From the NCBI GenBank assembly GCA_964556475.1, contig CAZKVU010000006.1, positions 1-64,000 on the forward strand: a stretch of DNA of 64,000 nucleotides. The letters are read 5' to 3'. This document shows, piece by piece, positions 44,094 through 52,174 of this stretch. The notes under the pieces are model-generated. The model was not told the origin of the DNA. It did not search any database and saw nothing but the letters and a program-made list of their open reading frames with translations. This DNA comes from CAZKVU01 sp964556475. GTDB lineage: Bacteria > Patescibacteriota > Microgenomatia > UBA1406 > HO2-37-13b. Each line of letters begins with the position of its first letter. Position 1 is the stretch's first letter. The translations under genes and the position numbers were made by a program.

Positions 44094-45326
44094 ATGCAAA
44101 AACTCGCAATCGTAACTTCATTAGCACTTACACTCGCAACAGCAGCTCCTGCTTTTGCAAACACAACTAACGTTGTTAACAGCGGTGGAAACACTGTCGT
44201 TAACTCAAACGAAGTTCAAAACACAAGTGTTAATGTTGTGAATACAAACGTCGCAACAGTCAGCCAAGAAATGAACGCTGTCAACAACACAGGCGGTAAC
44301 GTTTCAGCAGGTAACATTGGAGCAACTCCTTGTAGCCCATGTGGCATCACAGGTGGTTCTTCAATCGTAACCGGTAATGCAACAACAGACAATCACATGA
44401 ATGTTGATGCAAACTCAAACGTCACAGTAGTTGATGTTGATGGTAATCATGGAGGCATGAACCAAACTGACGTCGTTAACACAGGTGGAAACCTTAACGT
44501 TAACACAGCAGCAGTTTCAAACACAGCAGTTAACGTTGCTAACACAAACGTTGCTTTTGTCAAACAACAAGCAAACGTCGTTAACAACACTGGTAACAAT
44601 GTTTCAGCCAACAATGTTGGTGCAGCAAACATCTTAACTGGTAACGCTGCAACATCAAACGCCATGGGTGTTGATGTTAATGAAAATGCTACTGCAGTCA
44701 ATATCTCTGGTTCACAAATGCCAAACATGGGTGGATGTGATCTCTGCGGTCCATGTTATGCTTCCAACTGTACATCAGTTGTAAACTCTGGACAAAACGC
44801 AGCTGTTAACACAGCTTCAGTCACAAACACAGCAGTTAACGTCTGGAACTTGAACACTTTGTTCTCTTACCAAGGCCTTAACGCTGTCAACAACACTGGT
44901 AACAACGTCGGTGCCAATAACATTTATGGTGCTAACATCGTTACAGGTGGTGCTGGAACAACCAACGGTATGATGGTCGAAGGCAACAGCAATGTAACAG
45001 CTGTTTCACTTGATGAATCAATGCCAATGGGTGTTAACGACTTAGTCGCAGTAAACTCAGGCGCTAGCGCCGTATTCAACGCAGCAGCAGTTTCAAACAC
45101 AGCTCTTAATACTTTAAACACTAACTTATTATTTGCTGGTCAATCTGTTTTGAACACTTCAAACAGTGGTAACAACGTCGCCCTTAGCAATATCGGCGGT
45201 GGTTTGACTTGGACTGGTGGCGCTGGTACAGCTAGCAACACAACAGCAGGAGGCAACAGCAACGCTACCTCAATCGGTGGTGGTGCAGGTGCACTCTTAA
45301 CGCTGTTAGCTTTAATGTCGCTTTAA
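44094..45326 (+). CDS. Secreted Asn-rich repeat protein, probable major surface protein
   Basis: 410 residues. Signal peptide ending AAPAFA (about 1-22), then four ~95-residue repeats (VVNSGGN..VN...V.NT.VNV.NTN......Q..N.VNNTGNNV.A.NIG..NI.TG.A.T.N.M.V..NSN.T.V), sharing the motif scheme of the neighbour at 42047. Cys groups (CSPCG, CDLCGPC) lie in loops between repeats. It ends in a hydrophobic GALLTLLALMSL without an LPxTG. The gene starts 7 nt after the previous stop, has an AAAGGAGGTGA Shine-Dalgarno (18 nt to the ATG, long) and a strong terminator after it, so probably highly expressed. Confidence 0.85.
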   Translation: MQKLAIVTSLALTLATAAPAFANTTNVVNSGGNTVVNSNEVQNTSVNVVNTNVATVSQEMNAVNNTGGNVSAGNIGATPCSPCGITGGSSIVTGNATTDNHMNVDANSNVTVVDVDGNHGGMNQTDVVNTGGNLNVNTAAVSNTAVNVANTNVAFVKQQANVVNNTGNNVSANNVGAANILTGNAATSNAMGVDVNENATAVNISGSQMPNMGGCDLCGPCYASNCTSVVNSGQNAAVNTASVTNTAVNVWNLNTLFSYQGLNAVNNTGNNVGANNIYGANIVTGGAGTTNGMMVEGNSNVTAVSLDESMPMGVNDLVAVNSGASAVFNAAAVSNTALNTLNTNLLFAGQSVLNTSNSGNNVALSNIGGGLTWTGGAGTASNTTAGGNSNATSIGGGAGALLTLLALMSL

Positions 45327-45376
45327 AATAGAGCTTAGGTCTCAATGCCTTAAGATCTAAGAGACATTAAAGCGCA

Positions 45377-45409
45377 AAAGGCCCTTCGGAAACGGAGGGC
45401 CTTTTTTTT
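45377..45409 (+). terminator. Strong intrinsic terminator
   Basis: GGCCCTTCG / CGGAGGGCC-type stem with a short GAAA loop, followed by eight T. Ends the surface-protein transcript. Confidence 0.92.
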
Positions 45410-45525
45410 GTGCAGAAGTATATTATGCGGTTGTATATATTTTGATCTATTTGCGGGTAATATTCTGCCGAGAGAACACCCTTATAGGTTGTCATTTAAG
45501 CTCAAATATGCTACAATAGGGCCTC

Positions 45526-47811
45526 ATGAGAATCCAGAAGAAAATTCTATCGGTATTAATAATTTCCTTCTTATTACTTTCACGATCTCTGGTATTTGCT
45601 CAGGAAGTTCAGAACATCACTCCGACCGAAACACCAACTCCAACAATTAGCGAAACCAGTATTACGCCTACTCCTACAGACGTAATAACACCAACTCCAA
45701 CAGAAGATCCAAGCTATAACGAATATGACAAAAGCACCGAATATTCCGATTCTAATAGTGAAGCTGTTGGACCAGATGCAGCAAACCTCGATCCTACCGA
45801 TACAACGGATATTATTGCGTCACACAGTTCTCAGATTGATATAACAATCGAAAATAATAACGACGCTACTGTTGATAAAAATGCATCAACAACAAATAAC
45901 ACCGGTGGCAATCAGGCTGTAGCCAACATAGATTTATATAACAACGTGCTCATCCAGACTGGAGACGCACATGCACAAGAAAATCACTCAAATATTCTGA
46001 ACACAAATATCATCGGGGAATACATTCTGTCAACGATTGTTAATTTCTTAACTGGAGATGCAAGCAATAATTACGACTTTTCACAATTCAAAGCATGTGC
46101 GCAAGAACTCAGCCCTGTTCTCTCTTCCGATATTCAACTCTCAGAAGCCGATGGTAATAAAATCAATGTGACTGATATCTATCAGCGTACTGACACACTT
46201 GGTATTATAAATAATAACGTGGCAACGGTCACAAATAACATTACTGTCGATGCGCTAACCGGCGATAACAAATCCCTTGATAATATAGCAAGCACAACGA
46301 TCAGGACGGGTGATAGCACTATTGATGTAAATCTTTTCAATCTCATTAACACAAACCTGGTTGGCGAATGCGGATTTTTTGGTGTATTTAATTTCTTCAG
46401 CCCACAAACATCATCGCTTATCCTCCCAAATGATGACGACTTCATTAGTCATACATCATCTCCAACAACAATCAGTGCTGTCGACATACTAAATTCAAAC
46501 ACTGTTGATACTGATACACAAACGAATGCCAATGCAAATACTGGTGAAAACAAACTTAATGACAGTATTAACTGGCTTGTTCCACCAACCATTTCGACTG
46601 GTGATATATCAACATCGCAGGATATTCTTGATCTCACAAATCTTAACTACACTATGAATAATTTTGCAGTTATCAGAATTCAGCATTTTGGTCATTGGAC
46701 AGGTAAACTCATCGGATGGGATGGGCTTGTATTCGAAGGTGATGATTATCTATGGTTGGTTAAAGACAATTCTCTTGCTGATAATTTCGCTGGTTTAACA
46801 AGTGGTGATGAAAGCCTTGAAAGTACGGTAAATCAAGATGGTGATACGGAAAATATTGATATCGACACTCATAAATATGTTGTCATCGACAATAACAATA
46901 CTGCTACTCTACGAAATTATCTAAATCTTAACGCAGACACCGGTCATAATGAAGCAAATAAGCTCAATGCTGAAATCCAAACAGGCAATGCCCAAATCAC
47001 GACTGACATCTTTAATATGTTGAATACCAATATTGTCGGAAAAAACTGGTACTTTGGCGTTATTAACATTTTTGATACTTTTACGGGCGATATTATTTTC
47101 CCTCGCGCTGACGCAGCAGTCTCCATGACCGCTGATACACCCCAAGTCACATCAAACAGTACCTTCACCTATCGTATTCATTATGTAAATGGCGGTCAGC
47201 TGCCAGCAAATGATACAACGCTCGTGGCTGTTTTCCCATCTGATACTAAAATAGTGAGCACTTCTAAACAGGGCATCAAGTCAGGACAAACAATGACATG
47301 GTCGCTCGGTAATCTGAACAAAAATCAATCAGGTGATGTCTATGTGCAAGTACAGGTTAACTCATCAAATGATCCGCATGCCCTTCTCGCAACATCAGTC
47401 ATTCATACATCGTCTAAAGAAGTCGAGACCAATAATAATTCATCGCAGGTGAGTGTGCTTTTCAAGATTGAATCGTCAAATCAACCTGCTGCGAACCAAT
47501 CAAACAGTTCATCAAGCAGTAATCAAACAACCGTAACCACAACGAATGTTCAAACAAACCCCACACCAACGCCTGTCCAATCTACTATCAAGAAATTCTT
47601 AGATAACACTTCTTTATCTCAGGTGAATGGAACATCTTCAAATAATATTGTGAATGCTCATAAATCAAAACCAACAGTTCAATCACAGGGAAAGATTGAT
47701 ATTGGAGGCCTGTTTGAAAAGGCAAACTCATGGCTGCCACTTATCATTGCCTACTTTCTCGGAGTTGGAAGCACACTTCTCGCTATTCGGATCAAAAGAC
47801 TATTAAGCTAA
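45526..47811 (+). CDS. Large surface protein with TGDA repeats and DUF11 domain
   Basis: 761 residues. Signal peptide (about 4-25), a Thr/Pro linker, four divergent repeats of the same scheme as the two upstream genes (NNN.ATV...., NTG.N.A..NI...I.TGDA, NTN(I/L)(V/I)G), then a DUF11-like domain near 530-640 (SMTADTPQVTSNSTFTYRI.YVNGG, WSLGNL), a disordered Ser/Asn/Thr linker and a C-terminal membrane helix with a basic end. No LPxTG. TACAAT at 45512-45517 ends 8 nt before the ATG. Probably a membrane-anchored partner of the other two proteins. Confidence 0.85.
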   Translation: MRIQKKILSVLIISFLLLSRSLVFAQEVQNITPTETPTPTISETSITPTPTDVITPTPTEDPSYNEYDKSTEYSDSNSEAVGPDAANLDPTDTTDIIASHSSQIDITIENNNDATVDKNASTTNNTGGNQAVANIDLYNNVLIQTGDAHAQENHSNILNTNIIGEYILSTIVNFLTGDASNNYDFSQFKACAQELSPVLSSDIQLSEADGNKINVTDIYQRTDTLGIINNNVATVTNNITVDALTGDNKSLDNIASTTIRTGDSTIDVNLFNLINTNLVGECGFFGVFNFFSPQTSSLILPNDDDFISHTSSPTTISAVDILNSNTVDTDTQTNANANTGENKLNDSINWLVPPTISTGDISTSQDILDLTNLNYTMNNFAVIRIQHFGHWTGKLIGWDGLVFEGDDYLWLVKDNSLADNFAGLTSGDESLESTVNQDGDTENIDIDTHKYVVIDNNNTATLRNYLNLNADTGHNEANKLNAEIQTGNAQITTDIFNMLNTNIVGKNWYFGVINIFDTFTGDIIFPRADAAVSMTADTPQVTSNSTFTYRIHYVNGGQLPANDTTLVAVFPSDTKIVSTSKQGIKSGQTMTWSLGNLNKNQSGDVYVQVQVNSSNDPHALLATSVIHTSSKEVETNNNSSQVSVLFKIESSNQPAANQSNSSSSSNQTTVTTTNVQTNPTPTPVQSTIKKFLDNTSLSQVNGTSSNNIVNAHKSKPTVQSQGKIDIGGLFEKANSWLPLIIAYFLGVGSTLLAIRIKRLLS

Positions 47812-47837
47812 TATTTGCTAATTTAGCAAACCAAAAA

Positions 47838-48305
47838 TCAAACATTAAACAACTTTTTAAAAAAGTCTTTTACTGTATTGATGATGAAATTGTGAATAGA
47901 TTCGTACGTAGATGAGTAGGGCAATGAATCTTTTTCAACCTGCACAGATTTTTCTATTTCAACCTTGGTCCCCGAAGATTTCGTAGCTGTATTTTTTGCC
48001 GTATCAGAAGCATCTTTTGTCACTTTCATTTCTACGCCATTTTTTGTGCTTTCTACTTCTACCCGCTCACTTCCAGGATCAGTGCTTTCATATACCTTTT
48101 TTACTCCGTTATTCTCCACCTCAACTTTTTTATAAACGCTTGTGTTTGAGCCAGATGTATTAACGTCAGTCTGAACATTAACCTGTGAATTTCCTGTTGT
48201 CTGAACATTTGTTTGGACATTCGTTCCAGACTGTTGTGAAACAACTACTATAAGAACTGTCAACGGTAAAAATACTCGAGTATATCGTAAGATTATATAT
48301 CTCAT
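47838..48305 (-). CDS. Small secreted protein with Thr/Asn/Gln repeats
   Basis: 155 residues. Signal-peptide-like N-terminus (about 1-25), a low-complexity NVQTNVQTTGNSQVNVQTDVN region, then charged segments (EVENNGVKKVYES) and an aromatic C-terminal helix. No family recognised. It converges with the DUF11 surface gene and may be part of the same envelope cluster. TATAAT lies 11 nt before the ATG on the minus strand. Confidence 0.6.
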   Translation of the reverse strand: MRYIILRYTRVFLPLTVLIVVVSQQSGTNVQTNVQTTGNSQVNVQTDVNTSGSNTSVYKKVEVENNGVKKVYESTDPGSERVEVESTKNGVEMKVTKDASDTAKNTATKSSGTKVEIEKSVQVEKDSLPYSSTYESIHNFIINTVKDFFKKLFNV

Positions 48306-48385
48306 AGAATGAATCTATTATAGAGCTTTTTTGAGTAACTGTCTAGCGTAATATAGGGAAGAGCGAGCTTATTCGAGTAGATTGG

Positions 48386-49060
48386 TTAAAGTCTTATAAG
48401 CTGCGTGACATCAGCGGTCTTGAGTTGTTCATAGAGCCACTTATTATAAGAGTCTCTCATCTTAAGCTGAGTAATAGCCTGTCGTATTGCGACTCGCTGA
48501 CTTCTGAGGATAGCATTTTTTCCTACGACAATCCCGTTATCTTTGTAGAATTGCTGGATTTCTTTTTCGGTTACCTTAGTTGTTGGTTCAAACATATGCT
48601 TAATAATCAATTGGTATTCTATTTGTTTTTTGAATTCTTTTTCACTGATTCCCTGTTGTGTAAGATATAAATCAAGCGTATAGTTTTGTTCCTTTAAATC
48701 TCTTTCAATAATTTTCATCTGCGCATCTACTTCCTTTTTGTCAATTTCAATATGGCGGCTCTTTGCCTCATCTTTAACGATGTCGGTGATGATGATTTCC
48801 TGCATGACTGTTTTGCCAGCTCGCTTAACAAGTAGTTTGGTAAATTCATTACGACTCACCGTATTTCCATTAATGACTGCTACGGGAATAAACTTCTTGA
48901 ATGAAAATCCGATAATAAAACTTGCAAGTGCTATAAGAATGAATGGAGTAAATGGCTTTATTTTTGTCCAAAGAGGACTAAATTTGTGCGCATATGATCT
49001 AAGCTTAGATAAGTCAAAAGAAGCTGTCCTAACTCTTCGTCTCATGAATGATTGGTTCAT
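48386..49060 (-). CDS. Membrane-anchored SurA/PrsA-N-like protein without PPIase domain
   Basis: 224 residues. Basic cytoplasmic tail, one helix (about 39-58), then a SurA_N-like chaperone region: VAVINGNTVSRNEF...KTVMQEIIITDIVKDEAKSRHIEIDKKEVDAQMK, followed by TTKVTEKEIQQFYKDN. The parvulin PPIase domain that usually sits in the middle is absent. Expected to help fold secreted proteins, fitting the neighbouring surface genes. TATAAT ends 8 nt before the ATG. Confidence 0.75.
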   Translation of the reverse strand: MNQSFMRRRVRTASFDLSKLRSYAHKFSPLWTKIKPFTPFILIALASFIIGFSFKKFIPVAVINGNTVSRNEFTKLLVKRAGKTVMQEIIITDIVKDEAKSRHIEIDKKEVDAQMKIIERDLKEQNYTLDLYLTQQGISEKEFKKQIEYQLIIKHMFEPTTKVTEKEIQQFYKDNGIVVGKNAILRSQRVAIRQAITQLKMRDSYNKWLYEQLKTADVTQLIRL

Positions 49061-49169
49061 AGGCCTATATTATAGCACAATCAATACTGGATTCAAGATA
49101 CCTATATGAGATATAGAAGTATTCTACAAGCAGAATCTCCCAAGGATACCAACATAGTATAATAGAGAT

Positions 49170-49295
49170 ATGGCGGAAAAGGAAAAAAGCAAAATGACGG
49201 AATATGCACTGAAGGCAATCGGGGTTGCTGTGGTGATAGGTATTGGTCTGCTCGGATTAAATTATCTTGCTTCGAAGGTCCACATTACAATCTGA
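49170..49295 (+). CDS. 41-residue single-helix membrane protein
   Basis: A charged N-terminus (MAEKEKSK) and one membrane segment (about 14-34). TATAAT at 49158-49163 ends 6 nt before the ATG, as for many genes here. Overlaps the convergent end of truB by 39 nt. No family; plausible from promoter spacing and hydrophobic pattern. Confidence 0.5.
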   Translation: MAEKEKSKMTEYALKAIGVAVVIGIGLLGLNYLASKVHITI

Positions 49296-50039
49296 AAAAT
49301 CTCCAATTGATGTCCGAACAAGAGAAATAACAAATGCCCCTGTTTTTAATTTCTTTCCCATGTCATGCACAAGCGAGCGGACGTATGTTCCACTTGAACA
49401 CGATACACTAAATCGGACTTTACTATATTGATAAGACTGAGGTTTCTCAGGAGTCATAGAGAATAATTGTTCCCATTCAGCTTTAATATTCTCTTGTCGA
49501 AAATCACCATTCACAGTCTTCAAACGCCGTACAATTTCATGATGTAATTCCTCCTTAGATATCTGTGAAACTTTATTGAGCTGAATATCATATATTGTTC
49601 TCTTCTCTGATGGTATTTTAATTTCACTCAATCGGTTTGCACGCGTCCACCAATATAAAGGTTTACCATGTACTGTTTTTGATGAAAATGGTGGATAACG
49701 CTGATCAATGGTGCCTTTGTAGGAATTAAGCACTTTTCGGATTTCTTCATCAGTTATGGCTAAAGTTGCGAACGGTTTTGCGGCAGGTATTCCCAACACA
49801 TCATAGCTGTCAGTTTCGATTCCGAGAATCATCTCGGCCTCATACTTTTTATCCAAACCTAAGAATTGATCTCTCTGTTTATTTTCATCACCTACCAAAA
49901 TGAGTACCATGCCTTCAGCCATAGGATCAAGCCTACCCGCATAACTGAGCTTCATATCAACCAAACTTGTATCTCGCAATTTTAGTTCAGCAATACATTC
50001 TAACGGTGTCATGCCGACTGGTTTATATAAACAGATCAT
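49257..50039 (-). CDS. truB: tRNA pseudouridine-55 synthase
   Basis: 260 residues. N-terminal MICLYKPVGMTP, then YAGRLDPMAEGMVLILVG with the catalytic Asp, AEMILGIETDSYD, KGTIDQRYPPFSSKTVHGKPLY, and the C-terminal VSCSSGTYVRSLVHDMG. It makes pseudouridine 55 in the T loop of tRNAs. The outermost frame begins with a TTG upstream; the ATG at 50039 is the start matching other TruB proteins. Confidence 0.95.
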   Translation of the reverse strand: MICLYKPVGMTPLECIAELKLRDTSLVDMKLSYAGRLDPMAEGMVLILVGDENKQRDQFLGLDKKYEAEMILGIETDSYDVLGIPAAKPFATLAITDEEIRKVLNSYKGTIDQRYPPFSSKTVHGKPLYWWTRANRLSEIKIPSEKRTIYDIQLNKVSQISKEELHHEIVRRLKTVNGDFRQENIKAEWEQLFSMTPEKPQSYQYSKVRFSVSCSSGTYVRSLVHDMGKKLKTGAFVISLVRTSIGDFSDCNVDLRSKII

Positions 50040-50189
50040 AAGCTCAAATGAGTTCAACTTTTATCTCGCTAGCACAGGCTAAAAAGTTCGATTGAACTTG
50101 TTAGCAATCACGCTTTATGTATGATAATTTGAGTTCAAATTTCCACACTTCACCTTGCAAAATTACTCTCCATGTACTACTATAGTTCT

Positions 50190-50528
50190 ATGGTAAAGAT
50201 GCTGATTCGGCTTCTCGTTCAAGCCTTAGCAGTTTTTATTTCTGCATGGCTCCTTTCTGGCGTATCGGTCAACGACATGCGCTCTGCCCTCATTGTCGCA
50301 GTCTTGTTGGGTCTTATTAACACATTTGTTAAGCCGGTTCTAGCATTTTTCACATTGCCGATTACGATTGTCACTCTTGGTCTCTTTAGCTTCATTCTTA
50401 ACGCGGTGCTCATTCTCCTGGTCGATCATCTGGTCGATGGCTTTGCTGTAGCAAACTTTTGGTGGGCAATCATTTTCGGATTTGTGCTGTCGATCGTAAA
50501 CTGGATTTTGATCAAGATTGTTGAGTAG
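50190..50528 (+). CDS. Phage-holin-like (holin 4 superfamily) membrane protein
   Basis: 112 residues, four helices, with GLINTFVKPVLAFFTLPITIVTLGLFSFILNAVLILLVDHLV, the conserved core of the PF04020 family. Found in many cellular genomes and not evidence of phage. Start at 50190 follows TATAGT by 3 nt; the ATG at 50172 is alternative. Overlaps the next gene's 3' end by 17 nt. Confidence 0.85.
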   Translation: MVKMLIRLLVQALAVFISAWLLSGVSVNDMRSALIVAVLLGLINTFVKPVLAFFTLPITIVTLGLFSFILNAVLILLVDHLVDGFAVANFWWAIIFGFVLSIVNWILIKIVE

Positions 50529-50985
50529 CATCCATCTGCTCAAGTATTTTAAGATATTCCCCGCTCTCACACTGCTCTTCGGTAAAATCAACTTGCTCAT
50601 CTTTTAATGATGGATCGTATGCTGGATCAGGATAATTCACAAGCCAACCGTCGACATCGCCAATATTCATCAATCCTGTTGGAATATTTTTGGGGATATA
50701 CAAACGAACATTATTATCTTCAGTTAAAACATGCTCTTCGCGCTTACCATTCACATATAAAATAATTTTCATGGTTCCCCGAACACACATGTAGCGGGCA
50801 GCACGAACGCGATGGAGATGATAGCCTTTGAATGCACCGGGAGTTGCGGCACTCAAATAAACTTCTGTCTTTGAATTATCTTTACTTTTGAAAAGTTCAA
50901 TTAAAAATCCGTTTTCATTGCCATCAAGGTCCTTTGTTGTCACCCGTTTGGCTTCTTCGATATATGGTTGGTCAGATGTCATCAT
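50512..50985 (-). CDS. dTDP-4-dehydrorhamnose-3,5-epimerase-like cupin
   Basis: 157 residues with a single cupin core (GYHLHRVRAARYMCVRGTMKIILY, then VRLYIPKNIPTGLMNIGDVDGWLVNYPDPAYDPSLKDEQVDF). The HLH and R residues and the final NYPDPAYDPS.KDE.. segment match RmlC-like epimerases of nucleotide sugar metabolism. Specificity is not readable. Downstream of RmuC with an 18-nt gap; likely cotranscribed. Confidence 0.75.
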   Translation of the reverse strand: MMTSDQPYIEEAKRVTTKDLDGNENGFLIELFKSKDNSKTEVYLSAATPGAFKGYHLHRVRAARYMCVRGTMKIILYVNGKREEHVLTEDNNVRLYIPKNIPTGLMNIGDVDGWLVNYPDPAYDPSLKDEQVDFTEEQCESGEYLKILEQMDATQQS

Positions 50986-51003
50986 AGTTTATAGGTACAA
51001 ATT

Positions 51004-52122
51004 TTAATGAATTGTGTCTTCGCTTTCAAGACGAGTTTCAACTGATGCTTCCAATTCCGGGGTTGTCTGACTCTCAAGTTTTATTTTCTCTACAAGTCGA
51101 GTCAGCTGTCGCGATCGTGTTGTTCCAATCTTTTGGTAGGTGTTCGTTAATGTGTTGATTTGTCCACCAAGTTTTTCGAATTCGACATTGTATAAGTCAT
51201 ATTGTTTTTCGAACTGCTTTATATACGAAACAATTTCCTGGATGTTTTCCTGAACTTTAAAATTGGAATATGCCTGGCGAACCATGCGCAAAATTGCAGT
51301 AAAGCTGAACGGCCCTGCCAGAACAACCTTCCTATGCATGGCATCAATCCAAATATCGTTCATCTTGTCATAAATATACGAAAATATCATTTCATTCGGT
51401 ACAAACAAAATAACAAAATCGACGGTTTTATCTTCAGGGTTTATATAGTCTCGTGTCGTTACCTGGGTGATTTTATCCTTAACATCTTTTGCAAATTCCT
51501 TCATCAATTGCGATTTTGACATTTTATCTTCCATTTCGGTTGCTTGCTGTAATTTTGCATACGGAAACTTCACATCAATATTAATTTTTGTTTTGTCAGG
51601 AAGATAGATTGAAAAATCAGGACGGGTTGATGTATTCGCCTGCGCCTTATTATAATCGAAATCAACTCCACGCACAAAACCTGCCATTTTAAGCAAATCT
51701 TCTGCAACCTGTTCGCCAAACTGTCCTCGAAGTTGATTATTTGTTAAGACTTTTTTAAGACCTTCTGTTGTTGAAGATAGCTCTCGAGTAATTTGTTCGT
51801 GATCTTTGATTTGCTGAAGGATCGATTGTGATGTTTTACCTGAATCCCTTAACTCAAGCTGAACCGACTCGATCATCTTCTCAATTAATTTCCGCTTATT
51901 TTCAAGGTCGGTCTTCATTTCACGTTTTTCTGCGCCAAGCTTTTCATTGGCCATCGAGATCAGCTGGTCGTTAGCATTTTTCAAAACCTTAGGAAAAATT
52001 TCGTTGAGTTGCTGCTCGAGCTGTTGAGATAAATCGCCACTTTTCCGCTTTTGCATAAACATAAAGATTACAAACGCTGCGACAGCTCCGATTGCTAAAC
52101 CCAGAATAGTATCAATAGACAT
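51004..52122 (-). CDS. rmuC: RmuC-family DNA recombination protein
   Basis: 372 residues. One N-terminal helix, a coiled coil (about 20-140), then the RmuC nuclease-like domain: LRGQFGEQVAEDLLKMAGF, TSTRPDFSIYLPDKTKINIDVKFPY, VDFVILFVPNEMIFSYI, VVLAGPFSFTAILRMVRQAY. RmuC limits inversion and rearrangement at short repeats. TATAAT ends 6 nt before the ATG at 52122. Confidence 0.93.
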   Translation of the reverse strand: MSIDTILGLAIGAVAAFVIFMFMQKRKSGDLSQQLEQQLNEIFPKVLKNANDQLISMANEKLGAEKREMKTDLENKRKLIEKMIESVQLELRDSGKTSQSILQQIKDHEQITRELSSTTEGLKKVLTNNQLRGQFGEQVAEDLLKMAGFVRGVDFDYNKAQANTSTRPDFSIYLPDKTKINIDVKFPYAKLQQATEMEDKMSKSQLMKEFAKDVKDKITQVTTRDYINPEDKTVDFVILFVPNEMIFSYIYDKMNDIWIDAMHRKVVLAGPFSFTAILRMVRQAYSNFKVQENIQEIVSYIKQFEKQYDLYNVEFEKLGGQINTLTNTYQKIGTTRSRQLTRLVEKIKLESQTTPELEASVETRLESEDTIH

Positions 52123-52174
52123 ACGCCTATTATATACACTGAACACTCAAGATGTAACCGACTCGGAGCGAGCC

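Noticed and set aside
50190..50528. Phage holin-like gene as sign of a prophage
   Set aside because: This family is common in cellular genomes and no other phage genes are nearby.
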